Below, in pieces: positions 36,537-47,580 of a stretch of DNA of 64,000 nt; position 1 is the stretch's first letter, and every line of letters begins with the position of its first letter. The position numbers were made by a program, and so were the translations under genes. The stretch spans positions 1 to 64,000 of the forward strand of contig JAAFIF010000030.1 in NCBI GenBank assembly GCA_013298625.1. The letters run 5' to 3'. The notes beneath the pieces are model-generated. The model was not told the origin of the DNA. It saw only the letters and a program-made list of their open reading frames with translations, and did not search any database. The stretch is from Myxococcales bacterium. GTDB taxonomy: Bacteria > Myxococcota_A > Polyangia > Polyangiales > Ga0077539.

Positions 36537-36644
36537 GCCCGTTGAGCGAGCGACGATCGAGCAGCGAATTCCCCCTCTGATTTGGGTGAGCCCGTCGAGC
36601 GCGCCTGCGAGCGTGGCGTCCCCAACGCCCCCCGCGTGCGTGGC

Positions 36645-38456
<1,812 letters not shown>

Positions 38457-38541
38457 CTCGAATCGCCTCCTCCACTTTGCAGGGGACGCGAACGGTAGTC
38501 GATTTCACCCCGGCCTGGGGCCGCCAATCGCGCGCAAAAAA

Positions 38542-39567
38542 TCACTCATTATGGTCGTCGGCGTTGGGGTCGAGCATGCGTTCGAGCACGCCTGCGGTGA
38601 TCCGAACGGCGGGCACGACCGAGCCATAATCGATGCGCGTCGGGCCGATGACGCCGATGGCGCCGCCCGCGACGGGCGCGGCGACGACCGTGAGCGCGCC
38701 GGCTCCGGTGATCTCGTCCTCCGAGCCGATCAGCACTTGGATACCGGGAGCGGCCATGGCGCGGTCGATGAGCTGCACGAGCAGGGCTTTGTCTTCGAGC
38801 GTTCGAAGCGCGCTGCGCGCGCGGTCGATGTCGGCGAACTCGGGGCGCTGGATGAGCTGCGCGGCGCCTTCGACGAGCACCTCGGCGGGCTCTTCAGCGT
38901 GAGCGAGCGCGCGGTCTGCGAGGGTGAGCGCGAGGCGCAGCCGGGCGTCGGCTTGGGCGCGCTCGGTCTCGAGCTCTTGGCCGAGCACGGTGCGCACCTG
39001 GTAGAGCGTCCTGCCCGTCACGATCTGCGTGAGCATGTTGTTGATTCGATCGAGGTCCGACGCGTTGATCGCGTGCTCTGTGCGCAAGACTCGGTTCTGC
39101 ACCGTGGCGTCGTTGCCGACGAGCACCGCGAGCACCTCGGTCGAACGAAGATGAATGAACCGGAGCTCTCGGAGCGTGCGCTCGGACGACGGGGACGACA
39201 GCACGATCGAGGCGACGCCAGAGACGTCCGCGAGGAGCTTGCTCGTGGCGCGCAGCGCCGCTTCGGGCCCGGGTTCGATCGAACGAAACCGCGCTTCGAT
39301 GTTGTTGCGCAGGTCCGCGGGCAGCTCGACCGCCGCGAGCAGCGCGTCGACGAAGACCCGCAGCGCCCGCTCGGTGGGGATGCGCCCGGCGCTCGTGTGG
39401 GGCTTGTGCAGAAATCCCTGGCCTTCGAGCTCGGCGAGCACGGCGCGGATCGAGGCGCTCGACAGCTCCATTTCGCGCGCGAGGGCGCTCGACGCGACGG
39501 GCTCACCGCTTGCGATGTACTCGGACACCAACGCGAACAGAATTCGACGGCCACGAGGCGACAACAT
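38542..39567 (-). CDS. hrcA: HrcA heat-shock repressor
   Basis: 341 residues from ATG 39567. The N-terminal winged helix is clear (RRILFALVSEYIASGEPVAS, SSASIRAVLAELEGQGFL, HTSAGRIPTERALRVFVD), followed by the GAF-like dimer domain. HrcA normally represses groEL/dnaK by binding the CIRCE element. No CIRCE is seen in this window, and no chaperone gene is near. A perfect palindrome lies 24 bases upstream of the start and may be an autoregulatory site. Confidence 0.9.
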   Translation of the reverse strand: MLSPRGRRILFALVSEYIASGEPVASSALAREMELSSASIRAVLAELEGQGFLHKPHTSAGRIPTERALRVFVDALLAAVELPADLRNNIEARFRSIEPGPEAALRATSKLLADVSGVASIVLSSPSSERTLRELRFIHLRSTEVLAVLVGNDATVQNRVLRTEHAINASDLDRINNMLTQIVTGRTLYQVRTVLGQELETERAQADARLRLALTLADRALAHAEEPAEVLVEGAAQLIQRPEFADIDRARSALRTLEDKALLVQLIDRAMAAPGIQVLIGSEDEITGAGALTVVAAPVAGGAIGVIGPTRIDYGSVVPAVRITAGVLERMLDPNADDHNE

Positions 39568-39590
39568 GAAGGCAGCGGTTCGAAGGGTAG

Positions 39591-39612
39591 TGACCGCGAC
39601 CGAGCGCGGTCA
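39591..39612. promoter_or_regulatory. Perfect palindrome upstream of hrcA
   Basis: TGACCGCG at 39591-39598 and CGCGGTCA at 39605-39612 are perfect eight-base inverted arms with the six-base spacer ACCGAG. The site is 24 bases upstream of the hrcA start and also lies in the leader region of the divergent lipoprotein gene. It does not resemble CIRCE (TTAGCACTC-N9-GAGTGCTAA). Confidence 0.5.
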
Positions 39613-39752
39613 AACTCAGTCTTCGCGCGGGATCGAGCGCCCGCGGCGCGATCGATCGGCGTTCGCCCGTATTCGAGGGTTGAGCCGCGAAAAGTGCGCG
39701 TGATACGGTCCGCCCCGCGCGAACGCTTTTCGTCGCGGAGGCACCACACACG

Positions 39753-40433
39753 ATGCGGACTACATGGCTCGCCCTCTCGGGGCTCGTTGCAGGGACGGCG
39801 CTCGCTGTCGCTTGCGGCGGCGAGAGCAAGCTCAACATCACGGTCGAAGAGGGAGCGAACGCGAGGCGCGCGAATCTCCCCGCTGTTCCGACGCTGCCTC
39901 CGCCGCCACCGGCGCATCCGTCGGGGTCGAACGAGATTTACACGGTGTATGGCATTCGCCATTTCGCCGCGAAAAACTGGACCAAGAGCGTCCAGCTCCG
40001 CGGCTTCATCGTGAAGGTGCACGAAGAGTTCGTGCCGAACTCCAACCCCCAGCGCCTCTGCCTCGAGCGCGATCACTGCAACGAAGAGCGCCCGCACGTG
40101 TACCTCGCGGACAACGCCAACGAGCAGGATCAAGAGAAGTGGATCCAGGTCACGGGCTACGCGCAGTTTCAGTACGAAGTGCTGGACGCGCAGCGCGCTG
40201 CCCGCAGCGGCCGCCCCGCGGCGCCGCAGCCCGGAGCGCAGCTCGGCGCGATGGCGCCGCCCACGATCCCCACGGATTTCTTCCGCGGCGCTCAGGTGAC
40301 GGTCACCGGTGAGTTCACGCGCCGCGCGGCCAACGGCCAGGCGGACTCGCGCGGGCTCGTCAACTACCGTAGCCACACGACGGACACCCCGTCCCCAGAC
40401 GACCCCGCCGCGCGCCGCGCAGCGGGTCGCTGA
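39753..40433 (+). CDS. Lipoprotein of unknown function
   Basis: 226 residues from ATG 39753. Signal peptide with lipobox (ALAVACGG). A Pro-rich linker (PTLPPPPPAHPSGS) leads to a compact beta-rich domain of about 130 residues holding two Cys (LCLERDHC), which ends in a Pro/Ala tail. The middle contains FIVKVHEEFVP and KWIQVTGYAQFQYEV, a strand layout like an OB fold. A TTGAGC-N15-TGATAC pair at 39680-39706 could be its promoter. Confidence 0.65.
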   Translation: MRTTWLALSGLVAGTALAVACGGESKLNITVEEGANARRANLPAVPTLPPPPPAHPSGSNEIYTVYGIRHFAAKNWTKSVQLRGFIVKVHEEFVPNSNPQRLCLERDHCNEERPHVYLADNANEQDQEKWIQVTGYAQFQYEVLDAQRAARSGRPAAPQPGAQLGAMAPPTIPTDFFRGAQVTVTGEFTRRAANGQADSRGLVNYRSHTTDTPSPDDPAARRAAGR

Positions 40434-40440
40434 CCCACGG

Positions 40441-41703
40441 TCACCGCAGCAAGAGCGCGGCGATCAGCACGACGCTGACCACCGCCGCGACGCTGACGAC
40501 CACGACCACCGACCGCGTCGCGGACGGGCGAGGGGGCGCTGGTTCGCCGAGCGGCTCGATCGTCGCGATCGACGCGGGCGAGACCCGCGCCACGGCGATC
40601 TTCTTCGTGGGGTCGTCGCGGTTGGGCTCGGGCGCTCGAGAGGGCGGACGGCTCGCCGGAAGATCCAGCTGCGCCGGACGCGGCTCGTCTTCGACCTCGC
40701 GAGCGTTGGCCATGGGCACAGGCGGCGCTGGCGGCTTGTCGCTCAGCATCGCTGCCATGATCTTTCGCGGGACGTCCTCGGTCGGCGCGATCGACGCAGG
40801 AACGGTCTTGCGCTCTCCCGCGCCCACCCACGCGATGGGATCGCTCGACGCAAACGGCTCGAGCGCGTCGCACAGCGCGTCCATCGACGGCCATCGCGTC
40901 TCGGGCGTCCGAGAAATCGCCCGCGAAATCGTCGCGCCGAGCTCTCGCGACAGGTCCGGTCGCACCTCGCAGATGTCCGTCGGATCCGTGGTCGCCTTCG
41001 CGAGCGCCAGCGACGTCAGCGTCTTGGCGGTGAAGGGCGCCGACCGCGTGATGCATTCGTACAGCACACACGCGAACGCGTACTGATCGGCCTCGGGCCC
41101 CACGTCGCGCGAGGCGCCGATCTGCTCGGGGGCCATGTACATCGGCGTCCCGAGCGTCGCGCCCGTGCGCGTGAGCCGCTCGCGGGACTGTCGAAACTTC
41201 GCGACGCCAAAGTCCAAGAGCTTCGGCGTCGGCTCGGACATGCCCTCTTCGCGCGCGAGCACGATGTTCTCGGGCTTGACGTCGCGGTGCACGAACCCGC
41301 GCTGGTGCGCGAACGCCAGCGCTCTTCCGATGGGAATCAGCGCGCGAATCACCTGCGCTGGCGTGAGATCCGGCAGCGCCGCGCGCCAGTCCCGCAGCGT
41401 CGCGCCGTCGAGAAACTCCATCACCAGATACGTTCGCTCGCCGTCGTTGCCGTAGTCGCTGACCTCGACGATGTTGCGGTGCCGCGCCTCGTTGACCGCG
41501 CGCGCTTCGTTGAGAAAGCGCTTCGCGCCTTCAGCGTCGAGCGTGTCGGGGTGCAGCACTTTGAGCGCCACGCGCCGCTTGATGTCCACGTGCGTGGCCT
41601 CGAAGACCGCGCCCATGCCCCCCTCGGCGATCAGCCGTTGGACCAGGTATTTGCCGCCCACAGTGCGGCCGATCAGCTCAAGGTGCGCAGGCTCGGATGG
41701 CAC
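40441..41703 (-). CDS. Ser/Thr protein kinase with C-terminal membrane anchor, last gene of a Gld-like ABC operon
   Basis: 420 residues. Kinase motifs: GEGGMGAV-like loop AEGGMGAVF, Lys48 in VALKVL, FVHRDVKPENIVL and LLDFGVAKF, then MYMAPEQ. All catalytic sites are kept. A Pro/Glu-rich linker of about 100 residues ends in one helix at the C-terminus (VVVVVSVAAVVSVVLIAALLL), so it is inner-membrane attached with the kinase inside. Its 5' end overlaps the 3' end of the DUF4340 gene by 26 bases. It is the end of a five-gene leftward operon, which hints that it controls or senses the ABC system. Confidence 0.88.
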   Translation of the reverse strand: MPSEPAHLELIGRTVGGKYLVQRLIAEGGMGAVFEATHVDIKRRVALKVLHPDTLDAEGAKRFLNEARAVNEARHRNIVEVSDYGNDGERTYLVMEFLDGATLRDWRAALPDLTPAQVIRALIPIGRALAFAHQRGFVHRDVKPENIVLAREEGMSEPTPKLLDFGVAKFRQSRERLTRTGATLGTPMYMAPEQIGASRDVGPEADQYAFACVLYECITRSAPFTAKTLTSLALAKATTDPTDICEVRPDLSRELGATISRAISRTPETRWPSMDALCDALEPFASSDPIAWVGAGERKTVPASIAPTEDVPRKIMAAMLSDKPPAPPVPMANAREVEDEPRPAQLDLPASRPPSRAPEPNRDDPTKKIAVARVSPASIATIEPLGEPAPPRPSATRSVVVVVSVAAVVSVVLIAALLLR

Positions 41704-43855
41704 GCGAGACCTCCTCGGAGACGCTCAATGTCGCGTCCGTGTCGTCGACGCGAGCGTAGACCCCAGAGGGCGCGCCTGCGAACTCTCTTCCGAGCACCAG
41801 GCGCACGATTCGCGTCGACGCGTCCCCTGCGCCCAGCGTGAGCGCGATCGACTGCTCGCCCAGCGACGCCGTGGCCGGCGCGGGCCCGTAGCCGAACACC
41901 CGCGGCGCCCGCACGGACGCGAGGGCGTCGAGCAGGGCTTCGACCCTGGCGCGATCGAAGCTGCCTCCGCCCTCGACGCGCCAGCCGCTCGCCTCGCGGC
42001 GCAGCACGAAGCGCGGCTGCCCTCGCTGTTGGCACTCGACGCGCTGCACTTGATCGCGCTCGATCGCGAGCACCTCGCGGTCCACGTGCGGCTGCAACAG
42101 CTCGTCGATCGCGGACTGCGCGAGCACGAAGACCCCTTCGCGCCCGACGATCCGCGCGTACGCGCCGCCGCCGGTGACCGCGGCGCCAATCGCGATCTCG
42201 TACTCGCGAACTCGGGCGCTGGCGTCGGCTCCGGCGTCGGCGACCGGCGCTCCGTCTCCCTCGAAGCGCGCGATGAGCCGCGCGCGCGGGCGATCGAGCC
42301 CGTGCTCGGGTCTCGGCGCGAGCGAGACCCAGCGCTGCGCGTCGAGCGACGCGATGCGCTCGGCGATCGCGCGCATGAGCAGCGGATCGGCGTCGCCCGT
42401 CGAGGGGTGCAAGAGCGACCAACGGCCGGCCGAACGAGTGACTTCGTCGCGAAAATCACTGCTCTCGGTGACGAGCGCGCGCAGCTCGTCGGCCACGTCG
42501 CGGATCACCCCTTGCGCGCGAAACCGCGCCGCGTCCACGAAGAGAGTGGTCTCGGAGGCCGTCGAGAGCGCGAGCACCGAGCGCTCTCCTTCGCGACGAA
42601 CGTACACGTGATCTGCGTCGCGCGCGCCGACCTCGAGGCGCTCGCGGCCCTCGACGCCGGTGCGGGTGACCTCGATCCAGCTCGTGGCTGGCGCTAGCCC
42701 ACGCGGGGCCGCTTCAGCCTCGGGCAGGCGCGACTCGATGCGCAGCGCCGAGAGCGCGTCGAGCCACTGTTGAACGCTGTCCGCGTCGGCGTCGCCCGTC
42801 ACGCCTTCGAGCCTCCACGAGTCTGCGCTGCGTCGCGCGCTCACTTCTCCGCTGGGGCTGTGCAGGACGATGCGCTCGACCTCGTCTGCGCGCGCGAAGA
42901 GCACCTGCGGGTCGCGGAGCTGCTCGATCGGGCGCGTGGCGTTGTCGAAGGACGTTCGAGCGACGCACGCGATCACGCGCGAGTCGTCGCGGCGCGCGGC
43001 GACCTCGTCGGGGTGCTCGGGGCAGGGCGCTCCGTAGCGGATGACCAGTGATGGGCGGCCGGCGCGGGCGACGGTCATCGTGGCGCGCGGGGTGGCCAGG
43101 CCGTAGCGGGCGACCGCGGCGTCGTCGGCGTTGTCTTCGACGAAGCGCGTGGCGCGCAGCTCGCGCAGGTCGCCGAGCAGCGACTCGATCGCCGCGCGAC
43201 CGACGCGCTCGTTGTCTTCGAGGCGCCACACCGAGCCCTGCTTCGCGAGGACGACCGTGGACTCTGCGCGGCGCAGCTCGATGCGCGTGACGCGGTCGAC
43301 TTCGACCTCGACGATGTTGCGCGAGCGAAGGTCCCGCGCGCGCACGAGAAACGCGTCGGCGACGCTTCGGGCCAGGACGAAGCCGCGGCCGTCGTACTCG
43401 GCGTACACCGCGCGCTCGTCGCGGACGTCGGCGCCGAGGGTGAAGCGCATCGAGACGCTCGAGTTTGCTTCGTGAAGGATCACCCGTGCGCGCGGGGCGT
43501 CGAGGCCGAACTGCCTGCGCTGCGCGGCGTCGAGCGGCCCGAGGGCGCGCGTCGGCTGCGCGTACTCGGCCTCGGTGAGCATGCGCTCGACCTCGGTCTC
43601 ATCGGCTTCGGTCGCGACGCCGTTGAGCTCGACCATCCATCGCGCGCCGTCCTTGCGGCAGGTGAAGCGCTCGATGCCGCGGTCGACCTCGACGCGCTGG
43701 ATCTGATCCCGTCGCAGCGCTGAGAAGACGCGGGCGCGGCGCTCGTCGCGGACGATGTCGGGCACTTGACGGTTGGACCACCAGAGCGCGGCGGCGCCGA
43801 GGGCGACGAGGCTCGCGAGCACTCCGGTGGTGCGAAGCTGATCTCTCTTGGCCAT
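41678..43855 (-). CDS. DUF4340 domain protein with four repeated units
   Basis: 725 residues. A membrane helix near the N-terminus (TTGVLASLVALGAAALWW) is followed by a long periplasmic part. Four repeat units share the pattern of a leading strand, a middle Trp-x-Leu/Val-Glu and a helix with 'LxxLxxLR': for example VEVDRGIERFTCRKDGARWM, IELRRAESTVVLAKQGSVWR, IVLHSPSGEVSARRSADSWR and VECQQRGQPRFVLRREASGW. DUF4340 proteins are commonly found with Gld-type ABC permease operons. It is three bases from the preceding gene. Confidence 0.8.
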   Translation of the reverse strand: MAKRDQLRTTGVLASLVALGAAALWWSNRQVPDIVRDERRARVFSALRRDQIQRVEVDRGIERFTCRKDGARWMVELNGVATEADETEVERMLTEAEYAQPTRALGPLDAAQRRQFGLDAPRARVILHEANSSVSMRFTLGADVRDERAVYAEYDGRGFVLARSVADAFLVRARDLRSRNIVEVEVDRVTRIELRRAESTVVLAKQGSVWRLEDNERVGRAAIESLLGDLRELRATRFVEDNADDAAVARYGLATPRATMTVARAGRPSLVIRYGAPCPEHPDEVAARRDDSRVIACVARTSFDNATRPIEQLRDPQVLFARADEVERIVLHSPSGEVSARRSADSWRLEGVTGDADADSVQQWLDALSALRIESRLPEAEAAPRGLAPATSWIEVTRTGVEGRERLEVGARDADHVYVRREGERSVLALSTASETTLFVDAARFRAQGVIRDVADELRALVTESSDFRDEVTRSAGRWSLLHPSTGDADPLLMRAIAERIASLDAQRWVSLAPRPEHGLDRPRARLIARFEGDGAPVADAGADASARVREYEIAIGAAVTGGGAYARIVGREGVFVLAQSAIDELLQPHVDREVLAIERDQVQRVECQQRGQPRFVLRREASGWRVEGGGSFDRARVEALLDALASVRAPRVFGYGPAPATASLGEQSIALTLGAGDASTRIVRLVLGREFAGAPSGVYARVDDTDATLSVSEEVSRAIRACAP

Positions 43856-43858
43856 CGG

Positions 43859-45415
43859 TCACTCCACGCTCTTTCTGGCGCGCAGCACCGCGAGGCCGAC
43901 GAGCAGCGCCGCGAGCGGAACGAACACCAGCGCGTACCACCGCACCAGCTTCACGGTCTCGGCGGACACCATGAGCGCCGCAGAGTTCGCGGGCTTGGGC
44001 GGGACATCGATCAGGTCGTTGCGCTCGACGAGCCACCCGACCGAGGCTTGCAGCAGCGCGGCGTCGACGAAGCGCGCGCGCGCGCCGGCGGCCATCGCTT
44101 CGTTGGTCGCGAGGTAGCTGAAGCCGAAGACCACCATGCGACCGCTCGCCGAGCGGCCAGCGCGAGGACGCGCGTCGGCGACGCGTCCTGCGAGGGCGAT
44201 GTCGATGGGTCCCGCGATGTCGCTCGGGTCGCGGCGGAGCGCGCCGTCGCGCACGGCGTCGAGCTCGCCGGTCTCGCCCCAGCTGCTGGTGCTGGTGCGA
44301 AGGATCGAGTCGGGCTGCGTGGTGGCGCCGTTGCTCACGCGCAGCGCGCGCGCGGTGCGGACGAGCACCTCGGCGTCGATTCCGCGAAAATTGCGGGCGA
44401 TTTCGTGAGCGCCGAAGTCGCCAGCGGTGAAGACCATGGGCGGCAGGCCTTCGAGCAGCTTGCTCTGGTCTGCTTCGACGACGACCGAGCTCGAGGGCTC
44501 GATGCCCGCGAGTCGCGTGACCGACTCGAGGCCCGAGGGCGCGTGGTGTCGATCAACGAAGAAGGGATCGAGGAGGATCAAGAGGTTTCCTCCGGCGCGC
44601 GCGTAGCGCTCGACCGAGCGGGCCTCGCCTTCGGTGAACGCCTGCCTCGGCCCGGCGATCATGAGCGCGTCGCAGTCCGAGGGCACCGACGCCGTGCCGC
44701 GCAGCTCGACGGGGCGCGTCTGAATGTTGTCGTGCGCGAGCTCTTGCGCGAACAGCTGCATCGACTCGTCGCTGCCCTGCAACGGAACCTCGTCGTGCCC
44801 CGTCGAGACGCATAGCGTGGGGCGATCTCCGCGCTCGATCTGCACCAGCGCGCTCGAGATCGCGCGCTCGACGGTGACCCTCGCGTTGGCGATGCGCTCT
44901 GCTGCGCTCGCGTCGCCGCCGCCTGCGCGCGTGGCGTCGCCGAGCGCCGCGAGGTCCTCGCGGCGGATCTCGAGGTGACGGTCTCCGCGCACGATCACGA
45001 TGCCCGCCTCGGCGGCGATGTCGCTCTGCGACGAGCGTCCCGCGCGAAGCCCGTAGCGCTGCAAGAACGCGACGAACGCCTCGCGCTGCCGGTCAGGGTC
45101 GAGCGTCCTCACGGTGATCTTCGGGCTGAGCGCGCGGTAGCGCTCGGCCAGCTCGAACGCGTCGCGCCACTGCGGCTCTGCGCGGCCGAGCAACACCACG
45201 ATCTCGATGGGGTCTCGCACGTTGCGCGCGACCTGCTGCGAGCGCGCGGACAGCGTGAAGAGCTGCGCGCGCGTCCAATCGAAGCGGCGGTAGTGCCGCG
45301 CCGCGAGGATGTTGACCATCCCGAACAGCACGAGCCCGAGCAGCGCCGACGCGGGGCCGCCTGCGAGCGTGGTGAGCGCGCCTTGCACGCGGCTGTTGGT
45401 GCTCTTTTCGCTCAT
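43859..45415 (-). CDS. GldG-like ABC-associated protein
   Basis: 518 residues from ATG 45415. One helix near the N-terminus (ALLGLVLFGMVNILAARHY), then the family pattern: RRFDWTRAQLFTLSARSQQV, TVRTLDPDRQREAFVAFL, a glutamine-amidotransferase-like central region (CDALMIAGPRQAFTEGEARS, ARAGGNLLILLDPFF) and a second helix near the C-terminus (YALVFVPLAALLVGLAVL). Such proteins sit outside the membrane with ABC-2 permeases and in gliding bacteria belong to the Gld system. The role here is likely envelope transport, not proven motility. Confidence 0.82.
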   Translation of the reverse strand: MSEKSTNSRVQGALTTLAGGPASALLGLVLFGMVNILAARHYRRFDWTRAQLFTLSARSQQVARNVRDPIEIVVLLGRAEPQWRDAFELAERYRALSPKITVRTLDPDRQREAFVAFLQRYGLRAGRSSQSDIAAEAGIVIVRGDRHLEIRREDLAALGDATRAGGGDASAAERIANARVTVERAISSALVQIERGDRPTLCVSTGHDEVPLQGSDESMQLFAQELAHDNIQTRPVELRGTASVPSDCDALMIAGPRQAFTEGEARSVERYARAGGNLLILLDPFFVDRHHAPSGLESVTRLAGIEPSSSVVVEADQSKLLEGLPPMVFTAGDFGAHEIARNFRGIDAEVLVRTARALRVSNGATTQPDSILRTSTSSWGETGELDAVRDGALRRDPSDIAGPIDIALAGRVADARPRAGRSASGRMVVFGFSYLATNEAMAAGARARFVDAALLQASVGWLVERNDLIDVPPKPANSAALMVSAETVKLVRWYALVFVPLAALLVGLAVLRARKSVE

Positions 45416-45420
45416 GGGGC

Positions 45421-46170
45421 TCACTGCACTCCCTTGCGCGCTTCGAGCACGCGGACGCTTTGAAAGAGCGCGAGCGCGACGACCGAGAGGTAGAAGACCA
45501 CTCGCCGCGTGTCGACGACGCCCACGGCGAACTCCTCCATGTGCTCCCATTGATTCAAGTGCGAGAACAACGCCTGCTGCGTCTCGCTCTCGAACACGTA
45601 CTTGCCGAGCCCCGCCAGAAACAGCCCGCTGGTGAGCGCGAAGCCGATGATAAACGCCGTCACTTGCGAGCGCGCCATGGCGCTCGCGAGGATGCCGAGC
45701 GCGATAAACGCCGCGCCGAGCAGCATCGTCCCGAGGTACGCCGACGCGAGCGTCCACCAGTCGACGGTCCCGAACTTTCGGATCACCAGCGCGTAGAGCG
45801 CTGTGGGCGCCCAGATCGCTGCGTAGACCGTGACCGCCGCGAAGTACTTGCCGAGCACGACTTCGACGTCGCGCACCGGCGCGGTCATGAGCGCCTCGAG
45901 GGTGCCTGCTCTGCGCTCTTCAGCGAACGAGCGCATCGTGATCGCCGGGCAAAAAAGCAGGATGGGCAAGAAGTACAAGATCGAGCCGCCGAACAAGAGC
46001 TGCAGCGGCCCGCGGGTGCCGCTGATCTCGGGGTTGGCGGCGAACTGCTGGAGGAGGAGGACGAAGGTCCCGCCGTTCCACAGCAAGAAGACGACGAGGA
46101 TGACGTAGGCGAGGGGGGTGTAGAAGCTCGCCGCCAGCTCGCGCTTGAAGATGGCCCAGGTCGCTCTCAC
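45421..46170 (-). CDS. ABC-2 type permease (GldF-like)
   Basis: 249 residues. Six hydrophobic helices are seen, including YTPLAYVILVVFLLWNGGTF and YFLPILLFCPAITMRSFAEE; the 'RSFAEERRAGTLEALMTAPV' segment is characteristic of GldF/NosY-type permeases. The start GTG 46170 overlaps the stop of the ATPase gene (GTGA), so translation is coupled. Confidence 0.88.
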   Translation of the reverse strand: MRATWAIFKRELAASFYTPLAYVILVVFLLWNGGTFVLLLQQFAANPEISGTRGPLQLLFGGSILYFLPILLFCPAITMRSFAEERRAGTLEALMTAPVRDVEVVLGKYFAAVTVYAAIWAPTALYALVIRKFGTVDWWTLASAYLGTMLLGAAFIALGILASAMARSQVTAFIIGFALTSGLFLAGLGKYVFESETQQALFSHLNQWEHMEEFAVGVVDTRRVVFYLSVVALALFQSVRVLEARKGVQ

Positions 46171-47186
46171 TTGTTCTTCTCCTCGGCGCGATCGGCGTCA
46201 GCGCTCTTGTCAGCGCTGGGCTCGTCGGCGGCGCGGTCCTCTGTCGTGAGCTCGCGAAACACGGCTTCGAGGCTCTTGGCCGCGAGCGTCACCTCGCGCA
46301 CGCCGAGCTTCGCGCCGACGCACGCGTTCACCAGCCGCTCGACGCGCTCGGAAGCGCCGCTGTCGCTGTCGACCAGCTCGATCTTCGCCCGTCGCACGTC
46401 GTCTTCGACGGCGATGACTTCCTGCACCGTCACGCCGTCGACGCCCTCGGCGACCGTGTCGAACGCCGCGCGCTCTCCGCGAAACACCAGCGTGAGCCCG
46501 CGCGTGTCCGACGAAAGCCTCGCGCGAATCTCGTCCATCGTGCCCTGCGCCGCGACGCGGCCCTTGGTCAGGATGATCACCCGCGAGCACATCGCTTCGA
46601 CCTCGGGGAGGATGTGCGTCGAGACGACGATGGTGTGCTCGTTTCCAAGGGATTTGATGAGCTCGCGCACGTCGATGATCTGGTTGGGATCGAGGCTCGC
46701 CGTGGGCTCGTCGAGGATGAGCACCGGCGGGTTTGCGACGATCGCGTCCGCGAGCGCCACGCGCTGCTTGTAGCCCTTGGACAGCTCGCCCACGAGCCAC
46801 TTCGCGCGGTCTTGCAAGCGCGTGAGCTCCATCGCGCGAGCGACCGCCTTCTTTCGCGCGCCCCCCGTGGACCGCACCCCCTTCAGCTCTGCGCGAAACG
46901 ACAAGAACTCTTCGACGCGCAGCTCTGGGTAAACCGGAACGGTCTCGGGCATGTACCCGAGCTTCGCCCGCGCCGCCAGCGAGTCCTCTTGCACGTCGAG
47001 CCCGTCGATCGTGATCGTCCCCTCGGAGGGCGGCAAAAAGCCCGCCATCATCCGCAGCGTGGTGCTCTTTCCCGCGCCGTTTGGGCCCAAGAATCCAACG
47101 ATGTGACCGCGCGCGATCTCGAAGGAGATCCCGTCGACCGCGGTCCGCGCTCCGTAGCGCCTGCAGAGGTCCTTCGCGACGATCAA
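46167..47186 (-). CDS. ABC transporter ATP-binding protein (GldA-like)
   Basis: 339 residues from TTG 47186. A GGAGAAG ribosome-binding site six bases before supports this unusual start. Motifs: Walker A GPNGAGKST, signature LSKGYKQR, Walker B LILDEPTASLDP, and His in STHILPEVE. The protein is longer than a minimal ATPase, with an extra C-terminal part (about 215-320) seen in GldA/NatA types and an acidic Asp/Ala tail. It is first in the five-gene operon. Confidence 0.88.
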   Translation of the reverse strand: MIVAKDLCRRYGARTAVDGISFEIARGHIVGFLGPNGAGKSTTLRMMAGFLPPSEGTITIDGLDVQEDSLAARAKLGYMPETVPVYPELRVEEFLSFRAELKGVRSTGGARKKAVARAMELTRLQDRAKWLVGELSKGYKQRVALADAIVANPPVLILDEPTASLDPNQIIDVRELIKSLGNEHTIVVSTHILPEVEAMCSRVIILTKGRVAAQGTMDEIRARLSSDTRGLTLVFRGERAAFDTVAEGVDGVTVQEVIAVEDDVRRAKIELVDSDSGASERVERLVNACVGAKLGVREVTLAAKSLEAVFRELTTEDRAADEPSADKSADADRAEEKNK

Positions 47187-47580
47187 TGCTGCTTCTCCAT
47201 CGGTCTCGCCGCGGTTTCTACAACGGAATCACCCGCTGGCGATCCCCGTATCGTTCGCCGCCCGCGGCCTCGCGATCGCCGCAGTGTGCGCTGCCCCGCC
47301 CCGCGACGCCCGCGCCGCGCGCCCATAGTCCCTCCCGAGCCGCGCCCTCATCGCCATTCGTGCCCGAAAATTTGCTGGTCAAGCGCAGGTCGTTGCAACT
47401 GAGAACCCATGACAGTCGTGGTGGCAACGGTCGTGGTGGGCCTCGTGGCGGCGGACGTGTACTCGGCGCTCAGCCGCCGATCGAGACGATAAATCACAGA
47501 GAAATCCCCGCACCCCGTCGCCGCGCCGTCGTTGATCGACCCGCGCGCCGCGCCGCCGGTGCTACAACGCTCGTCTGCCC
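47187..47580. other. 394-base intergenic region between divergent operons
   Basis: This gap separates the TTG start of the ABC ATPase from the ECF sigma gene. The first ~150 bases are GC-rich without features I recognise. The second half holds a 27-residue hydrophobic ORF (47409-47492) and presumably the promoter of the sigma gene. I see no convincing -35/-10 pair and no terminator. Confidence 0.5.
47409..47492 (+). CDS. Candidate 27-residue membrane microprotein
   Basis: ATG 47409 to TAA 47492 codes a 27-residue peptide. It is a single hydrophobic stretch (TVVVATVVVGLVAADVYSAL) with a basic tail (RRSRR). This is a typical small transmembrane peptide with a positive-inside end. The ribosome-binding site is weak (TGAGAA). 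It lies 88 bases upstream of the ECF sigma gene on the same strand. It could be chance, given the Val/Ala-rich coding bias of GC-rich DNA. Confidence 0.3.
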   Translation: MTVVVATVVVGLVAADVYSALSRRSRR

